From assembly GCA_021234155.1 (NCBI GenBank), contig JAJEKV010000004.1, forward strand, positions 29,857,305 to 29,921,304: 64,000 nucleotides of DNA, read 5' to 3'. The stretch is from Isoetes taiwanensis (taxonomy: Eukaryota > Streptophyta > Lycopodiopsida > Isoetales > Isoetaceae). Numbering within the stretch: position 1 is the stretch's first letter; every line of letters begins with the position of its first letter. This document shows positions 30,004-43,689 of this stretch, in pieces. Made by a program: the position numbers and the translations under genes. The notes under the pieces are model-generated. The model worked only from the letters and a program-made list of their open reading frames with translations, ran no database searches and was not told the origin of the DNA.

Positions 30004-31517
30004 TGTACGCCCCTCATCTCTACGATGCTCATCAGACTGGCATGAGTTCATCCTCCCGACAAATTAAAACCGGCAGGGGCCATCCATCCCACACCAATCC
30101 TGCTGACCTGTTTCAAGTGAAGAGGTGGATGGCTATTTGCCCCTACCTTTGGGTCGATCTAGTCACAAAAGCGCCACAAACATGAGCACATGACATCAAT
30201 ATCAATAAAGTCACCCAAGGGTGAATACATCATAATCATCACATGAACAATACATCAACATAAGTACTAGCAACGAAAGGGTCCTACCCAGGTCTGCATC
30301 AGAGGGGATCGACCGACCTGGGCTTGAGTCTCTAGAAGTCAATGCGCACCTAATTCATGGCAAAATGGATTGGGCTGGTATAAAGAACATGGCTGTTGGG
30401 TAGTCCACTCCATCCTCCCCGCAATACCCCTAAGTGCAGTAGGGTTGAAAAAGTATTGGGACCTCGACCGTACGTGGCGTATAGCCAAGGGGGCTACTAC
30501 ACCGGGTTGCATCTCCCCAAATTCCGATGAGGCAGGAGGAGAGTCATCTCCGTGAGGCATGGCTTTTCCATCACAAGCGACTAGGAGGGTCACCGTATTC
30601 AGTCTGAACCCCATTGAAGGGCAAGTACCACCCAAGAGGTGTCGAGCTCATGCCTCGCCACATGCAAAGTGGCAAAACCATTAAGCCTCCCCAGCCCACT
30701 CAAGATCCCCCAGGCTTCCACACCCGTGAGAGATCAACCTGTAATGGGACAAGTCCTCCTTGTCAAATCCGGTCTAGCCCGTGCCACCCACAACCAAAGT
30801 GGCTCCTCGTATCCTGACCGCATTAATTGGGAATTAATGAGGTTATCTAGATCATCTCATATGAGGGCTTCGCAGTTCCTACCCCTTCCCAAATAATGTA
30901 GGGAGAACATAGAGTGAAATCACCATCATCATCAAAGAACTGAAATGTAGAGTAACATCTAATCTATCTACTTAAACATCCATATTGGTTCTTTTGTTAG
31001 AGCCAGGATCTCGGATCTATAAAGCCTCTAAGGGCTGAAATAACATGTTAAATCAATCATTGCCTGACTAAAAGTCGCATTGCACAAATGTAATGACCAT
31101 TTACCGATCCCCTCGACTCGCCCAAATTTCCTGACGCGCCCATGCCTTCAAGCTTTCAAAGTCAAGGCTACCGCCCCGAAGATTCATAGCAAATGCGGCT
31201 TTCATGCCCGCAATGTGAACTAGGGTCTTGGTTTGGCTGAATAGCTTAGGGAAACCCCTAATCAAGTAAAACAAGAAAAGGTTTAGGGTTTCCCTTTAGT
31301 TCCTTATATATGAACTTTTAGGGTTAGGTTAGAAAGGATCCAATGGGTTATTGCCACTTGGCAAGGGGGTTTTAGTTGTATATGTTTATTAAACAGCATA
31401 ACATCCGAGGTTCCCCCTAGGTGCAACCATTTACGGCCTCAAGTACTTGTCATGATGATATACGCGGACGGGCAAGATAATATACACGACGGTCGAGATA
31501 TTATGCCGAATGTCACA
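30004..31517 (-). repeat. 3' LTR of minus-strand LTR retrotransposon (copy B element)
   Basis: About 1514 bases, aligned with the LTRs at 16845 and 48602. It starts TGTACGCCCC (plus strand) and ends GAATGTCACA, so on the minus strand it reads TGTGACATTC onward. It is followed on the plus-strand right side by a purine tract (minus-strand sense), which makes it a 3' LTR and not a solo LTR. It is more diverged from the two 5' LTRs than they are from each other in its first 120 bases. Confidence 0.8.
31302..31311 (-). promoter_or_regulatory. Putative LTR TATA box (3' LTR)
   Basis: Same ATATATAAGG-type motif on the minus strand, about 210 bases into the 3' LTR, matching its position in the 5' LTR of copy A. 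Confidence 0.35.
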
Positions 31518-31532
31518 TTCTCCCCCACCTTG
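31518..31532 (-). promoter_or_regulatory. Polypurine tract of LTR retrotransposon
   Basis: The plus strand reads TTCTCCCCCACCTTG directly beside the LTR end. The minus strand reads CAAGGTGGGGGAGAA, a purine run immediately upstream of the 3' LTR where plus-strand DNA synthesis is primed. It supports the orientation given by the primer binding sites. Confidence 0.7.
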
Positions 31533-31939
31533 AATTGATGATGTCCTCAAGATCACACGCCTCCCCACCTTGGAAACCCCGTGACACCCCGCAATACATT
31601 TGATGCATATAATTTTACAACACAATTACCCAAAGGTAATATTTAAGTTTAATTTTATAACACATCCTTGTTTAATGTCATACTATGGTAAGGGAGTCTT
31701 TCACCCTCTTACTTTTTATCATCTATTATTCGCACAATTTTATAGTTTACACCATTATTATAAACATAGTTTCAAAATTTATAAATTAAAATCCATTTGT
31801 CTCCTTGCAACACAATACGACAAACAAATATGTGTTGCAAGTCTTTGCAAAGGGCGTAATTCTCCCGGCCCCTTTAGATCATTCTATTGGCCTCGCCGTC
31901 CAACACTACCTTAATACACATTCATTTATTTTTATATTA

Positions 31940-32520
31940 GAAGAATGGTTATTAGAGAACCACCCGCTTTAATTACAATTAATTTAACTACATGGACGCA
32001 AGACTAATCTCTGCTCGGTGAGGGAAGAGGATGCTTCTTCCATTGTGGCCGGGGGGACAAATGGCCCCATAATGCCTAGGATGATGTTCAATGCCTACAC
32101 CTCTCTCGTCCTCTAGGCGGAGGATGGCTTCCTCCCCAAAGTGGGCGACTAGAGGTGCTTTCCTATCGATGCATGATCCTATATGATCCTATATCGATGC
32201 AGGTCCCACACTACGCCAAGATACATTTAATTATTTTAGAGTTGGTTGTTAGGAACCACCCATTAATTACAATATATATGGATGCAAGGCTAATCTCCCT
32301 ACAGAGAGGAAGATTATGTTTCTTCCATCTTGGCCGTGGAGACAGCTGCTTCTATCATGCCCCACGATGCTCACTCATGCCTACACCTTTTAGTTGCCTT
32401 TGGCGCGGAAGGGTAATAAGCCCCTTCCTTATATTTGGGCGGAAGGATGGCTGCCCTTCTTGTAGTAGGCATTGACTAGAGGTGCTTTCCTATCAATGCA
32501 TGCCCAATAACCTTATCTTC
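31940..32520 (-). repeat. Two direct repeat units near the 3' end of the retrotransposon (copy B)
   Basis: Complete version of the pair. GGTTATTAGAGAACCACCC at 31947 and GGTTGTTAGGAACCACCC near 32240 begin the two units, spaced about 285-290 bases. The stretch from 31533 to 31940 between the purine tract and this pair is AT-rich and holds nothing else recognisable. Confidence 0.7.
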
Positions 32521-32556
32521 AAGCTCGCCTACTTCCGTGGCATCGAAAAGTAGACT

Positions 32557-33000
32557 TTAATCTATCTTCCACTCACCTATCGGGGTTCGGTTTGATCACT
32601 TGCACGAAGCCCACCCCTTGCATTGCTCCATGAGTTGTGGGTATCGCTTTCAAGATCTATTTGTAGTGCCCATTTAGCCGCCTTCCAATCGTAAGTGTCC
32701 CCTTTTCACTAGGTATTGAGAATTGAGATCTTCTTTGTCTTCTTATAGGATCCTGACAAGAAGAACCTCCGAACAATCTCAAGGTGATCGCCCATTATTT
32801 CCAAAGAACTTTTGTGTCTCCAATACTTTTTGATTAGGAGTGTGTTTCTTTAGGAGACTTACTTGGAAAACACTATGGATCTTCAAGTGTGCCGCAGTCC
32901 AACTTATAGGATTGGTTACCTACTTTTGGTTATCCCAAATGGTCCAACCCACCTTGGAGCAAGCTTCTTGCAATTGTCGGCGCAGAGCTTCAGCCAACTT
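32557..33000 (-). pseudogene. Gypsy integrase C-terminus with chromodomain-like end (copy B)
   Basis: Counterpart of 539-1010. The DNA is clearly homologous but no frame longer than about 60 codons remains, because of many one- and two-base gaps. Motif pieces for the VSLLKK and EDATW regions can be followed only by switching frames. Confidence 0.65.
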
Positions 33001-33002
33001 TG

Positions 33003-33125
33003 TCCCCTAATCGCCGATGTCAGAATCGCCGATGCAGAAGCTTCACCAATCGCCGATGTCAGAATCTCCGATGCAAAGCTTCAAAATTTAATCGCCAATG
33101 TCAGAATTGCAACATGTAGAGCTTG
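33003..33125. repeat. Short tandem repeat, ~51-base period (copy B)
   Basis: Counterpart of 966-1115 with about three units based on AATCGCCGATGTCAGAATC. Unit lengths are uneven because of small gaps. Confidence 0.65.
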
Positions 33126-33507
33126 TCACGAAGATATCTTCATACTTCCTCCACCAACCGCTGTATGTCACTAGCATTCGTTAACGCTTTAAATAAGTAT
33201 TTACGCCTTTGGACCCCGCATCGATCCCCGCTTAGAGTTCCTTTTAATGCATGCAATTATATTAATTTTCTTACTTTATAATATTTTTATACTAACATTA
33301 TAGTAGTATTGGATATATTGCTTCCAATAGTATTATATTTAACTAACTGCTATATGATAACTTTTACTTAATCTTTTAAGATATGTCATCATACAATTAT
33401 TAGGGCAATACTTATTTTTGAAAAGTATTTTAATTATTTATCATATGGCTAGGGTTTATATCATCGGATCCAAGTGTTGAGCTGCACTCTCGCCGCTACT
33501 TGGTTGG

Positions 33508-33791
33508 TAAAAGTTAGGGTGTCCCTTAAAAGTATTATTTAGTGACTAAAAAGACTCAAAAGGTACCTCTGATTTAATATCTCAATAAAAGGTACATTCT
33601 AGAACTTTTATATATATTTTGGTCTCGTGCAGCATTATCTTTATCTTAGCTTTGAATATTAATGCGCCCTTGACTTTTATTTTGAACTTTTGTACTAGTT
33701 TTAATGAAGATAAAATGAGAAAGTACCCAGCCAAGTACCTAGTGTATGTACTTTTGCAGTTCCAAAAGTGGTACACCCTAACATGCTTTTA
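33508..33791. mobile_element. Foldback/MITE-like element (copy B)
   Basis: Counterpart of 1498-1812. The left end has lost GCATG (reads TAAAAGTTAGGGTGT), while the right end ACCCTAACATGCTTTTA is complete. Confidence 0.6.
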
Positions 33792-35227
33792 CCCTAAGGA
33801 TGTATCAACCTTTACATGTATATACTTTATATTTGCTATACTTATGGAAAGATAGACAAATTTTTATTATATTTGTCAAGACCCCTATGAAAATTACTTA
33901 AATGCCTTTTAGAAGGAATTACATCCTTTGCTAAGGTTTAACTAAGATTTTATATAATTATTATCTTGCTTTATCTCGATACTAAGATATCTACACAAGA
34001 CAAAACTATCTATGCAGCTATTATGGATTTATCAACAAGACATTAAAGCTTATGATACATGCCCTCATGGAGTGCTATCAATGCCCTACATAATAGTATA
34101 CTTAAGATTATATAGTTTATGTGGTTATAAGGGGTTCACATCCCCGGTTATTTTAATTAAGAGCTAGGCTACTAGCTCATTCCTAGGTGTGAATGCAAAG
34201 CAATTGATCATGGTGTAAGAAAATTATACTTTTCCCATCATATATTCTATCTACACTTAGATGCAAAGCCTCCCCACCTTAGTTGTCGACGCTTAAGAAT
34301 ACATCTCCCATTGAGCCTAAGTGCTCGTTTCACTAATTTGGAGACGCACAATTTGCTCCTCCGCTTTAGTGCAATTGGCTATCACGCTAGTCTTGCATGT
34401 CAAGGACACATAGACATTAAGCATCTATCCATCTTACGCTTCTATCTCGCTTTGGCTACTTGCGTAATCTAACTCCCATTCTAAGGGTCACTAATTTGAT
34501 CGCTGATTCAACCCTAAGATGTAGGTAGGTTCAAATTCTAAGATTGAGCCCCCCACTTTCTTCATAAGAAAAATGGTCCTACACCTCAATGTATCCTATC
34601 CCCTTAATTGATGTTGTCATAACATCTCACTATTCTATCTACCTTAAGAGGCTATATGATTCTAACTAATGCATTATTTCAATACCCTTTAGCTAACATA
34701 TTTAAACCGCTTATGATGGATGCACCATCATGTTTAACATATCTATTCCTAAGCCGATGAGTTACCAATTATTTAGAACAATTCTAATTACAAGGTTTTA
34801 TCATCATGACAATTTTTTTGTCTCAAAAGACTATGCGATTCATACCTTTCATGTATTATTACATTTTACATTCTAGATATCCCCTTCTTAGTTATTTACT
34901 CTCTTGGAATATTCCTATCAATTGAATTGATGTCATCATAACAAGTTGGCCGACTTGTTAGATTACTTTTCATTCGATTGAATTATTCCTTGAGGTACTA
35001 GCTTTATATATGGTCAACAATTATCCTAGTAATGATTCCTTCTTAACGAGGTGATCAATCTCACCAAGTGGTTTCAATATGTTGATGTCCGTTAACAATC
35101 ATGTATAATTTTAGTTACTCCTATGCATTTTCTTCCCAATCGCCGACGCTTAGCTCAACTTGGGGCAGGGTGGTTTTTTAATTCACATACTCAAAAGCAT
35201 GTAAACATGCCGCACAAAAGTAGCCGA
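33792..35227. other. AT-rich non-coding stretch (copy B)
   Basis: Counterpart of 1813-3247, with no gene seen. Its high identity to copy A contrasts with neighbouring CG-rich parts. Confidence 0.5.
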
Positions 35228-35290
35228 CTGCCCTTCATTGCCCTTTCAACTGCCTTCATTGCCCTTCCATAGCCCTTCATTGCCCTTCAA
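35228..35290. repeat. TGCCCTTCAT short tandem repeat (copy B)
   Basis: Counterpart of 3248-3315, with one unit read as TGCCTTCAT. Confidence 0.65.
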
Positions 35291-35559
35291 AAATCATGAG
35301 TGTTTTCATTATATAAAGGATATAATGAGCATATTAGTGATGCAAATGATGACGACATAAATTATTTGGTGAAGGTGCTTATATGTGTCCGATGGTCAAA
35401 AAAACTTAGGTCAATAAAAAAGTTACCCTTAGAATCCCTTCATGAGAAAATATAGAATGCCTTCCAATCCCATTATGGATGTTATCATCCATAAGCCTAT
35501 CCTACTCAACTATATGATCGTAGCTCCTCAATCTTGCTCGTGATCTCATCCACTCGCTT

Positions 35560-36990
35560 TCTTGAAGAAGGTAACGCTATTTCGAAGGTTTTGAGACTCC
35601 TCGAGCCTCCCTCGATGTAGAGGTCAACTTTCTTCATTAGAAGCTTTCCATTATTGGTGGTTTTGATGGCGCGGTTGACCACTTGAACCCTATTATGTTA
35701 CTTCCCAAAAGCCCTCAAGGTGGTTCCGCTGACAAACATCCTCCACGCTGAATTCTCCATCTTGGCGCCAAAGGATGCCACCGGATTCGATATTGTTGTG
35801 CCAAATCCATCCTTCGAAGTCTTGTATCATGTTGACAAGTATTAAGTGTTGAGGATGTTGCTCGCCTCACGCCCAATTGTCCGGCACATCTCTTTTCTTT
35901 GATCCGTTATAATCGCGGAGAGGGAAGGAACAACAAGGGAAATTATGCATGCAAGGCATATAGCTTACACTATTATGATTAGAAATACTACTAAATCTAT
36001 TAGGCCCCCTTTGGTGTCTCCCCAGGTGCACACGCATCTATGGCAAAGGTTGTCGATGTTCCTCCTAGTGCACCGGGTGTTGAAGATATATATCCTCTTA
36101 TTTGTATGTTAGCTCGCGGCTCGACAGGTAGACTCTTTGATATGTTTGAGCTTCCAATGTCCGGGCCGCCGCGCGACAACTTGCTTCGCGCACATGCTAA
36201 TGTGACGGGCCGTTGATGCTTCCTGCTCCGGCCCGCTTTTTTAATCTTGTTCTTGGGCAATAATTGCTTCCCCTTCATGTCTCAAGATCTTTGGCGGCGC
36301 CTCTTGAAGTTGTGCGCAATTCCTTTGGCTAGACTCGTAAGGAGTTGTTCTCTTCATCACTGCTTGCCTTCGAATCGCCGATCCTTTCGGGTTCGCAACA
36401 TTGCATGCAAGTTGTCGAGCTTGGTGAGATTTCTAGCCGATTCACAATTTTTGGCCTGCCTTCCTAGTCAGCTTCTCCATCGAGCTTCTCATCTTACCTC
36501 GCTTGATCTCCCCGATTTGATGGCTTAGATATTATCCCGCTCTACGGTGCTATGTTGCCTTCTAGACTTGTGGTACCTTCTAGTTGCACTTGATCATGCC
36601 TACGCTTTGAACCTCGTGGTTGATTGCTAGCACTTCTCGAGCCTCCTCGCTTGTGGCCTTTGTCCTCAATACATGTGCATCTTCCCCGCAAATAAAGCCT
36701 CAAGACTCTCCTCCATGATTGGTTTGATGTGGGTGATGATGTACTTTATATCCGCAGTAGCTTGACGCTTTAAGTTGGAAGAAACTCTTCTCTAGATCTA
36801 CTCTTTTGTCCTTGAATAGGCTGGCTATTGTCTTGAGCCTTTTTGCCGGGTGCTTTGATTACTATCCTTGTCATTAAGGTGTTGAATGCTTCTATCTTGG
36901 GCGCTGAGGTCCCTCGTGGTCAAGATAACTTTGGCTTCTTCTCTTCTAATTGTTTTGTTGGTAGCAGTGGATAGGTTCTATAATGCATAA
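35560..36990 (-). pseudogene. Gag-position coiled-coil coding remnant (copy B)
   Basis: Counterpart of 3590-5027. A 92-codon frame at 36000-36278 (minus) and pieces with TADIKYIITHIKPIMEESL near 36740 remain. Frames are broken at different places than in copy A, which suggests that part of the damage is consensus error. Confidence 0.4.
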
Positions 36991-37069
36991 AATTCAAATT
37001 CCCCGACGATAAAGTAAAAAATACGAAATTTTTAATAAAATACGTATTTAAAGTATTTAAACCTCACCG

Positions 37070-37335
37070 CCGAAAATTTCAGACGCTGAAAGCTTCGTAA
37101 TAGCGACGCTGAAATTTTCAAGACGACGCTGAATACGGTTTTGGCGTATACGCAAAAGCAAGTCCCGACATTCAAGGTGACGCTTAAAGCAGGAGTTTCA
37201 CAGACGCTGGTAATTTCTTCGCAGACGCTTATGTAGTCCATTTCGTGACGCTAAAAACTGGCGCTTTGTTCGCAGACGCAGCTTTATCACGCCGCAGACG
37301 CTGGGTGTTTTCAAGCAGACGCCAAGTTTTTATAT
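37070..37335. repeat. hAT left subterminal motif array (copy B)
   Basis: Array of CAGACGCTG-type words (TTTCAGACGCTGAAAG near 37077, GCAGACGCTTATG near 37222, CGCAGACGCTGGGTG near 37294), aligned with the copy A array but with the core reverse-complemented. Confidence 0.65.
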
Positions 37336-38382
37336 ATATGCTGCTGTGTTTTTGGCGCCAAGAAAGAAGGTATTCTTATGCGCCAACTTGCCTCCCAAAA
37401 CCTTTTTTTTTGTTTTTTTTTGTTTTTAGACATTTTTTTTGTTGTTTTTTTTATAGTTAGGCTAGGCAAGGTCCTCGCTAGGCCCCTCACCTGCCCCCCT
37501 ATGTAAGGGCATGGACGATGGTGAGTGCCTTGTTCTGTAATGAAGCTTGGCCTATTTTAGAAAAAGAATAAAAAATTAAAAAAAAACAATAATTGAAGAC
37601 AAATAATAATTAAAGACCAAAAAAAAATAAAAAAAATATATATATATATCAAATTTTGTTGCCTTCCCTTTGAAAGGACAACTTTAGTATTAATTAGTTT
37701 TAGTGCCTTAGGGTTTCGTGGTTGCCAATAAATAAGAGGCATGCCCTTTGCCCTGGTATTGCCGCATTTATTTGCCCCATGCCGAGGGTGGGTGGCAAAT
37801 GTCAAGTTTAAGGCAACTAGGGTCTCCCTTTAAGAAGTATAACCCCACCGCCGGCTTTGGTCACGCAGTTGTCAAAAGGTGTGCTTGTACTTTTATTGAG
37901 GGTTACGAAATGTTTTTACTAATTCATACCCCAGTTTCATGGTGTTGTTGATGAAAGTCCGACACAATAGGAACCGCGATGTTTTAGTAAGTATTCGATT
38001 GGTCTCATCTTTTGAAAAAGCCGCCAATGACAAGTGCAATGCATTTTAAACTTGCTAGCCTCGCGATTTTAGCAAGAGTCGGGCTATAGATCATGAATCG
38101 TTTTTGGTCATTTCATGTGTTACCCCCATCCTTGGCCTTGCACATACATACTTATGAACCAATTAAAATTTATTAGTAATAGGATAAAATGTTAGGTCTT
38201 AGCGAGTAGCTTAAAATTAGCGCTTTGTTTTGGTAAAGAAATTGATTTACCGGCCATGTGCTAAGCACTAAATTGAATGTTTTATCTTTGCTTGACTTGT
38301 AGGTGTTGCCGCTGTCATTTGGCGTGATTGTCGCGGAGTCGCATTTTGCTAGCTAGCTAGACAAACCCTTAAAACAAGCAAG

Positions 38383-39690
38383 ATGACTTCGTAAGAGACC
38401 CTCAAAATTTCAGATTTGGAATTGATTACCAACAAATAGGAAGGATGGCTAGACTACCATGCGTGGCTGGTAAAGATGCCGAGAGGGCTTTAAGCTTCAA
38501 ATGATGGAGCTAGAGCCCTGAAAAGAGTGAGCAAGAGAGGTATACATGGATAGTGGGTAATATTAGCCGCACCTACCGAATATGATCACGTGGTTGAAAT
38601 TTAAATAGTCATCGCTGAGGCTAGAGCTAAAAGAAAAGCCAAAGACAAGGAATGTGGCGCGGACTAACAGAAAATTAAAGAAAGAAGCCGAGATCAACCC
38701 CCATCTTGTTAAGAAAGTGTTGGCGCAAACCATAAAAGTCAAACGCCCCGTGAGACGATAGGAGGGGAAGTCAGAGAAGAGCAGATGCCAAGACAACTTG
38801 GTTTGCCAAAGTAGATTCATCACAAATAATAAAATGCATAAACGAATTGGTTCCGTTCATATGGCGCAGTTGTATAAGTGCAATATTTTAGGTCTAGTTT
38901 TATTAAGGATGAACCTTTATTGTGTAAAACTTCAACATGATAATTTTCATCCAAGTACGTGATCCCAATAAGTTAGTGGAAGCTATGTTGAACATGAGGG
39001 AGTCCTGAATGCAAGTTAGGCACGCGTGTATAATACTGCGCATTGGTAGCAATAACCGCCTAGAAAGACAAGGCTTAATTTTCCCTTTTTGAATGGAGGT
39101 TCGTTACAACCTTCTTTACAAGTCATGGGTGCAATGCTTTTGCAGAGCTTGCATTTAAGAAGTTAGGAGTCATTCCCGTGAGTTGAGACGGACTTGAGGC
39201 GCTTGAGGAGCCAAAAAGAAAGAATTATTTGTTGCCTCTAGGGTTGGGGATTTGGCAATGTCATTTTGGCAAATGGCTACGAAAACTCCATCAAGAAAGA
39301 TATTTGCATATGGACTTGCATCCGGCAATATATTGCCCATTTTGATTATGGAAAGGAGAAGGGATGTATTGATCCTCAGTCGATACATTGGCATTTGTGG
39401 ATTAGGTGAATCCAGTTGATCGGGGCGAGATGCTGGAGGTAAAACGATGGCATTACAAGGGTTTGGATGGCGAGGGTAAGAAAAGAATTGAGATGGAAAG
39501 GGCCGCATCCATATATGCACGATGATCTTTATTTTGGTAGTGGCTCAAGACAATGCCCGCAAGGATTGACTTTGATATGCACGGGGCAGCCTACATTGTC
39601 TACTACTTGGCGACTTTGCTAGTAAGCACCCCTACATGGAGTCAATAGGAAGCCTAGAGCAGCAAGGTAAGCATCGGAGAATGTGCTTAA
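38383..39690 (+). pseudogene. Protein kinase-like gene (copy B, frameshifted)
   Basis: Counterpart of 6470-7792. The fourth codon is already a stop (ATG ACT TCG TAA) and many one- to three-base gaps follow. The DFG region reads TGTGGATTAGGTGAATCC, shifted, against TGTGATTAGGGTGAATCC in copy A, so the two copies disagree exactly at the copy A stop. Catalytic loop and nucleotide loop can still be recognised in DNA. Confidence 0.75.
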
Positions 39691-40277
39691 TTAGGAGGAT
39701 GTCGATGATGAAATAAGAGCACATAGATTAGAGCAGCCCTTGGTCGCACACAAGATCGGGTCGTGGAGATTATAATTCCACGTATCCCGCCAATATCTTT
39801 GTATTATTCACGACAAAATGGTGCTGAGTCGCCAATGAGAGACAAAAACACTAAAATTTGATATGGCCCAAATTATTTGACACCCATGCTGAGCGCTTTC
39901 ATTGCTTCCACTTGCACGAGGCCACAATTGGAATCAGATTGATTCTTCAACTTGGCCACGGGGACGACGCAGAGACCAAACTGGTCCTAGTCACGCTTAG
40001 CATGCATATTCCGTCGGCTATTCACACCTAATTACATAAATTCACATTCAAACATTCTTTGTACTCCTATAATATTCCAAATAAATTCAAGAAACTTGTT
40101 TGATGCTATTTGAGAAATTATTGTCTATGTGTATAGCTTAGCTCTTCTTTTCGCTGTTTTTGTGTTATTTATTGTGTGTTTTTATATATCGAAAGCAACG
40201 AAAAATTATAAAGACAAGAAGTAAAAGCACACCTATACAAGTCGGTCAGCGCACCTATATAAGTCAACACTATAATT

Positions 40278-41672
40278 ATGTCTCGTGAACAGGATGACGA
40301 AGCTCTACACAACGACAACGTGGGTGCATCGGAGCAACAGGGTCAGCATGAAATTTGAGAACCCCCTCTCCTTGGCGGAAAACCATGGAGAACGAGCTTG
40401 AAATGTCACCGCCGACAAATGGAGAGGGCGTTGTGACATGCAAGAGCGAAATGAGTATCGCACCTACCGAAAGTTAAGAAGGTCGCGCGGACCTAAGTTT
40501 CAAAGAGGGGATAATTGCACCATCATAGAGGTGCATAATGTATCGGGCGAGGCGTGGCCGTGCTATTGTCCGGTGATGGAGCGCATTACGCACGACGAAT
40601 CACAAATTTGGACAAGAATGAGTTTGAAAGAGATTGGCCTAGTAGGAGGGGTGAGTATAAGGCCCACGAAAGTGCAAGATTGTCGGTGGTTCGAGCAAAA
40701 GCAAATGAAATGACATGTCCAAGTGAAGGGACATTTACCCCACAAATCTGAGTTTAGTAAGAGTTTTGGCGCAAGAAGTATACTATGAGCCAGGAAGCCC
40801 CAGAAATTATGGGGAGAGAAAATGGAGGCAAGGAAGTGGTAGGGCAAAGACTAAGAGGGTCAAGCCATCTAAGATAGCGAGAGGGGGGTACATGGTGAGC
40901 CTATCACCATTACATACCTTGTTGCCGACGCTATCCAACTTTTTGAGGTGGCAGGGAGCCGAATGACCTTGTGGATATCCGAGCCCAATTGAGAATGAGA
41001 GAAGTCGAAACCTAACACTTTCCCAAGAGAATATTCGCTTGAAGGACCGTACGATGGTATGACAAGATGGTCATGAATTAGAGGACACTAAACTAAACTA
41101 GCTGCATTGAACAGAGAGGCAACTGGCCCTCGTGGAAAAACAAATCCATCACTTCGCACTTTGACTGTGATCGTTAGACTCAACTTTTTAGGGTGACTTC
41201 GTGAGCAAGCCGATATCCCATCTCCTCAAGCGAAAATTTGTATGAGAGCCGCTGGGAAGAGCTAAAGGTTGCTGATTTCCCGTGACATTGCCAATTGTGT
41301 GGTGACAACCCCCGACATGTGGGCTGGTACACTCTAGGGTGGGCATCGATGCACATGGCGATGTGTTCTGATTGATGTTGTAAAGCCGCTTCGGTCCAAT
41401 GCAAGACGGATGGATTTTTCCCCGAGTTACAATATGCCATATTAAATATGCAAGGTCGCGATGCCAACTCGCCACAACTTTCGGGCCAAGTAGGAGGGAT
41501 GGGCGATGCACACATTTGAGAGTTATCGCGAGATGGAATTGTGGAGGGAGTGGAGGAGCCGCTGGAAGGAGAGAGGCAAAGGCTGCTGACATCAACCAAT
41601 TCCTACCACCACCTCCAGGTCAAGTAGGTGATTGGGTTGACCTAAATGACCAAATGAAAATGAGACATTAAA
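40278..41672 (+). pseudogene. RING-H2 finger protein gene (copy B, broken)
   Basis: Counterpart of 8385-9853. It keeps a better middle part (91 codons at 40438-40713, MQERNEYRTYRKLRRSRGPK) than copy A, but a worse finger. The TAA after the sixth zinc ligand is shared, so that stop predates the duplication or is a shared artefact. Confidence 0.6.
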
Positions 41673-42333
41673 TTTTGAGACAGATTAAATTTTGACTTGT
41701 ATCATTTTGTGAATGGATAAAGGTTCGTAACCAAAATATTTGGGGCCAACAATGCTTGTATCATTTTGTGAATGGATAATAAGGTTCAGAACCAAATTAT
41801 TTGGGCCAACAATGCCTTGACATTTGGACCTCTTGTGTTTGACGAGAAAAGGCATCAAGACTTCCCAATCTCTTTTATCTCGCTTAGTCTTTTTTTGTCC
41901 TCGAAAGAGTTGTATCTAAAGTGCCCCCTCGCGAGATCGCCACCATTTTAGAGGGCACTTTAGATATATACAAACAGATAATCGAAAAGAGAGTAAGCCC
42001 TCGAGCGCGACCCTCTTGAATGGTTGTCACCACCGTGCTTGATATTCTCCCAAGAAAGAAACAATATAGACTTCGAATTTGTTACCTCCTTTTAGAAAGA
42101 GCGAAGCTTTGCTCGACTCTTTTGGGTGTCTCGTGTTAATGTAGCTTAGTTACTTTGCTAGGTTATATTACACAAAGATCAAACAAATGGGGGCCTGAGC
42201 AAAAATCGCTCGTCTAAAAGGCAAAAGAGATTACAAGGTTTTTTTGAGTACTCTATTTTATTGTGGGTTATATCGCCCTAGTGGTTGCTTACATTCTGTG
42301 GGTTCATTAGATGTTATGATCGATTGATTACAT

Positions 42334-42423
42334 CGGATCGAGACTTCCAATTTTTCCCTCCTCTTTGGCCGCCCCATTGTCCAAAGAGGGGTGAAAGCAA
42401 GGATTGGGAAGTCTCGATGCTTG
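42334..42423. repeat. Hairpin H2 (copy B)
   Basis: Counterpart of 10501-10598. The right arm is identical over its length (GATTGGGAAGTCTCGATGCT), while the left arm is shortened to GATCGAGACTTCCAAT. Confidence 0.7.
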
Positions 42424-43349
42424 CACTCAAGAGGTCTATTTGGGGATTCAATGCATGCTTTGACTCTTCATATTCCTGAGTTCGTGCATCGAGATTCTCC
42501 TCGCTTTTTTCTTTCTCACTTTGGGCAACGCAGCCTAGTTTACATGCTAAGTTCCATTGTCCAAAGAGGTGGGTGAAAGCAAAGATTGGGACGCCTCGAT
42601 GCTTGCACTCGTGTCGACTAACCGTCATCTTTTTCATCCTCGCTTAGTTCTTTTGTTTGTCCTGTTTGTTAGATAAAGTGCCCCCAGGATGAGATCGCCA
42701 CTCGCTTTAGGGGCACTTTAGATATATACAAACAGGATAATCGAAAAAGAAAGTAAGTTCGAGCGTGACCCTTCTTGAATGGTCGTTAACTCACCAAAGT
42801 TTGATATTGTTCGGGCCGCAAACAATATAGACTTCCTAAATTTGTTACCACTTCCTCTAGAAAGAGGCGAAGCTTTGCTCGCTCTCTTTGTAGTCTCTCC
42901 GTCAATGTAGCTTAGTTACTTTGCTAGGTTATATTACACAAAGAGGCTCAAAATGGGGCCGGAGCAAAAATCGCTCATTCTAGAGGTACAAGTTGCTATG
43001 ACGCCAGAGGTGAGAGAGCGATTTCTACTTCTCAAGCCAAAGTGGTGCCTCGGCGTTGTCCATCCATATAGCCGCTGTTAGGCACCAAATCATGGAACAT
43101 CCTAACTCCCGCTATTGATGGAGAACCTTGAGCATCACTATGACTTGAAATTAGAGGACGCTGGCCCCGGGCGCCGGTGGATTGTACATCGACGGAGGTA
43201 ACAAGGTTTTTGAGTACTCTATTTTATTGTGGCAAATGGGATGATATCAGCCTAGTGGTTGCTTAAGTGCATTCGGGGTTCATTTGAGATTAGTGGTTGA
43301 TGAGTTCAAGCAACGAGACTTCCCGCCTTTCTTTCACTCAGTCTTGTAT

Positions 43350-43525
43350 TCCCGACGCCAAATTGGCATTTGAATGCCATCGAAACCTATAATTTGTACC
43401 TCCATTCCTTTGGGTGGCACATGCCATGCAAACCCATTTGGTATTCGCCAGAGCATGTGCCACCCAGAGGAATAGAGTACGTGTATTATAGGTCCCGAGA
43501 GCATCTCAAAGCCCAATTTATGCAT
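43350..43525. repeat. Hairpin H4 (copy B)
   Basis: Counterpart of 11545-11710. Both arms are present (CCAAATTGGCATTTGAATGC left, CAAAGCCCAATTT right) with the same loop words CATGCAAACCCATTTGGTAT. Confidence 0.75.
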
Positions 43526-43689
43526 CAAGTTATTCCCATTTTGGCGCATACATGAAAGAAAACATAGAAAGAACCATCATACATGAACGAAAACATTTGT
43601 GACAAAAAAAAAATTATAACCGGCTTCTCGTTGTTGACTCCCCTCTCAAAGTCAACATTGTGTTGGGAGTTGATATTGTACAGTGCAAA

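Noticed and set aside
30004-31517. Solo LTR interpretation
   Set aside because: A purine tract lies directly beside it, and an LTR with primer site of matching orientation lies at 48602, so it is better read as the 3' LTR of a nested element.
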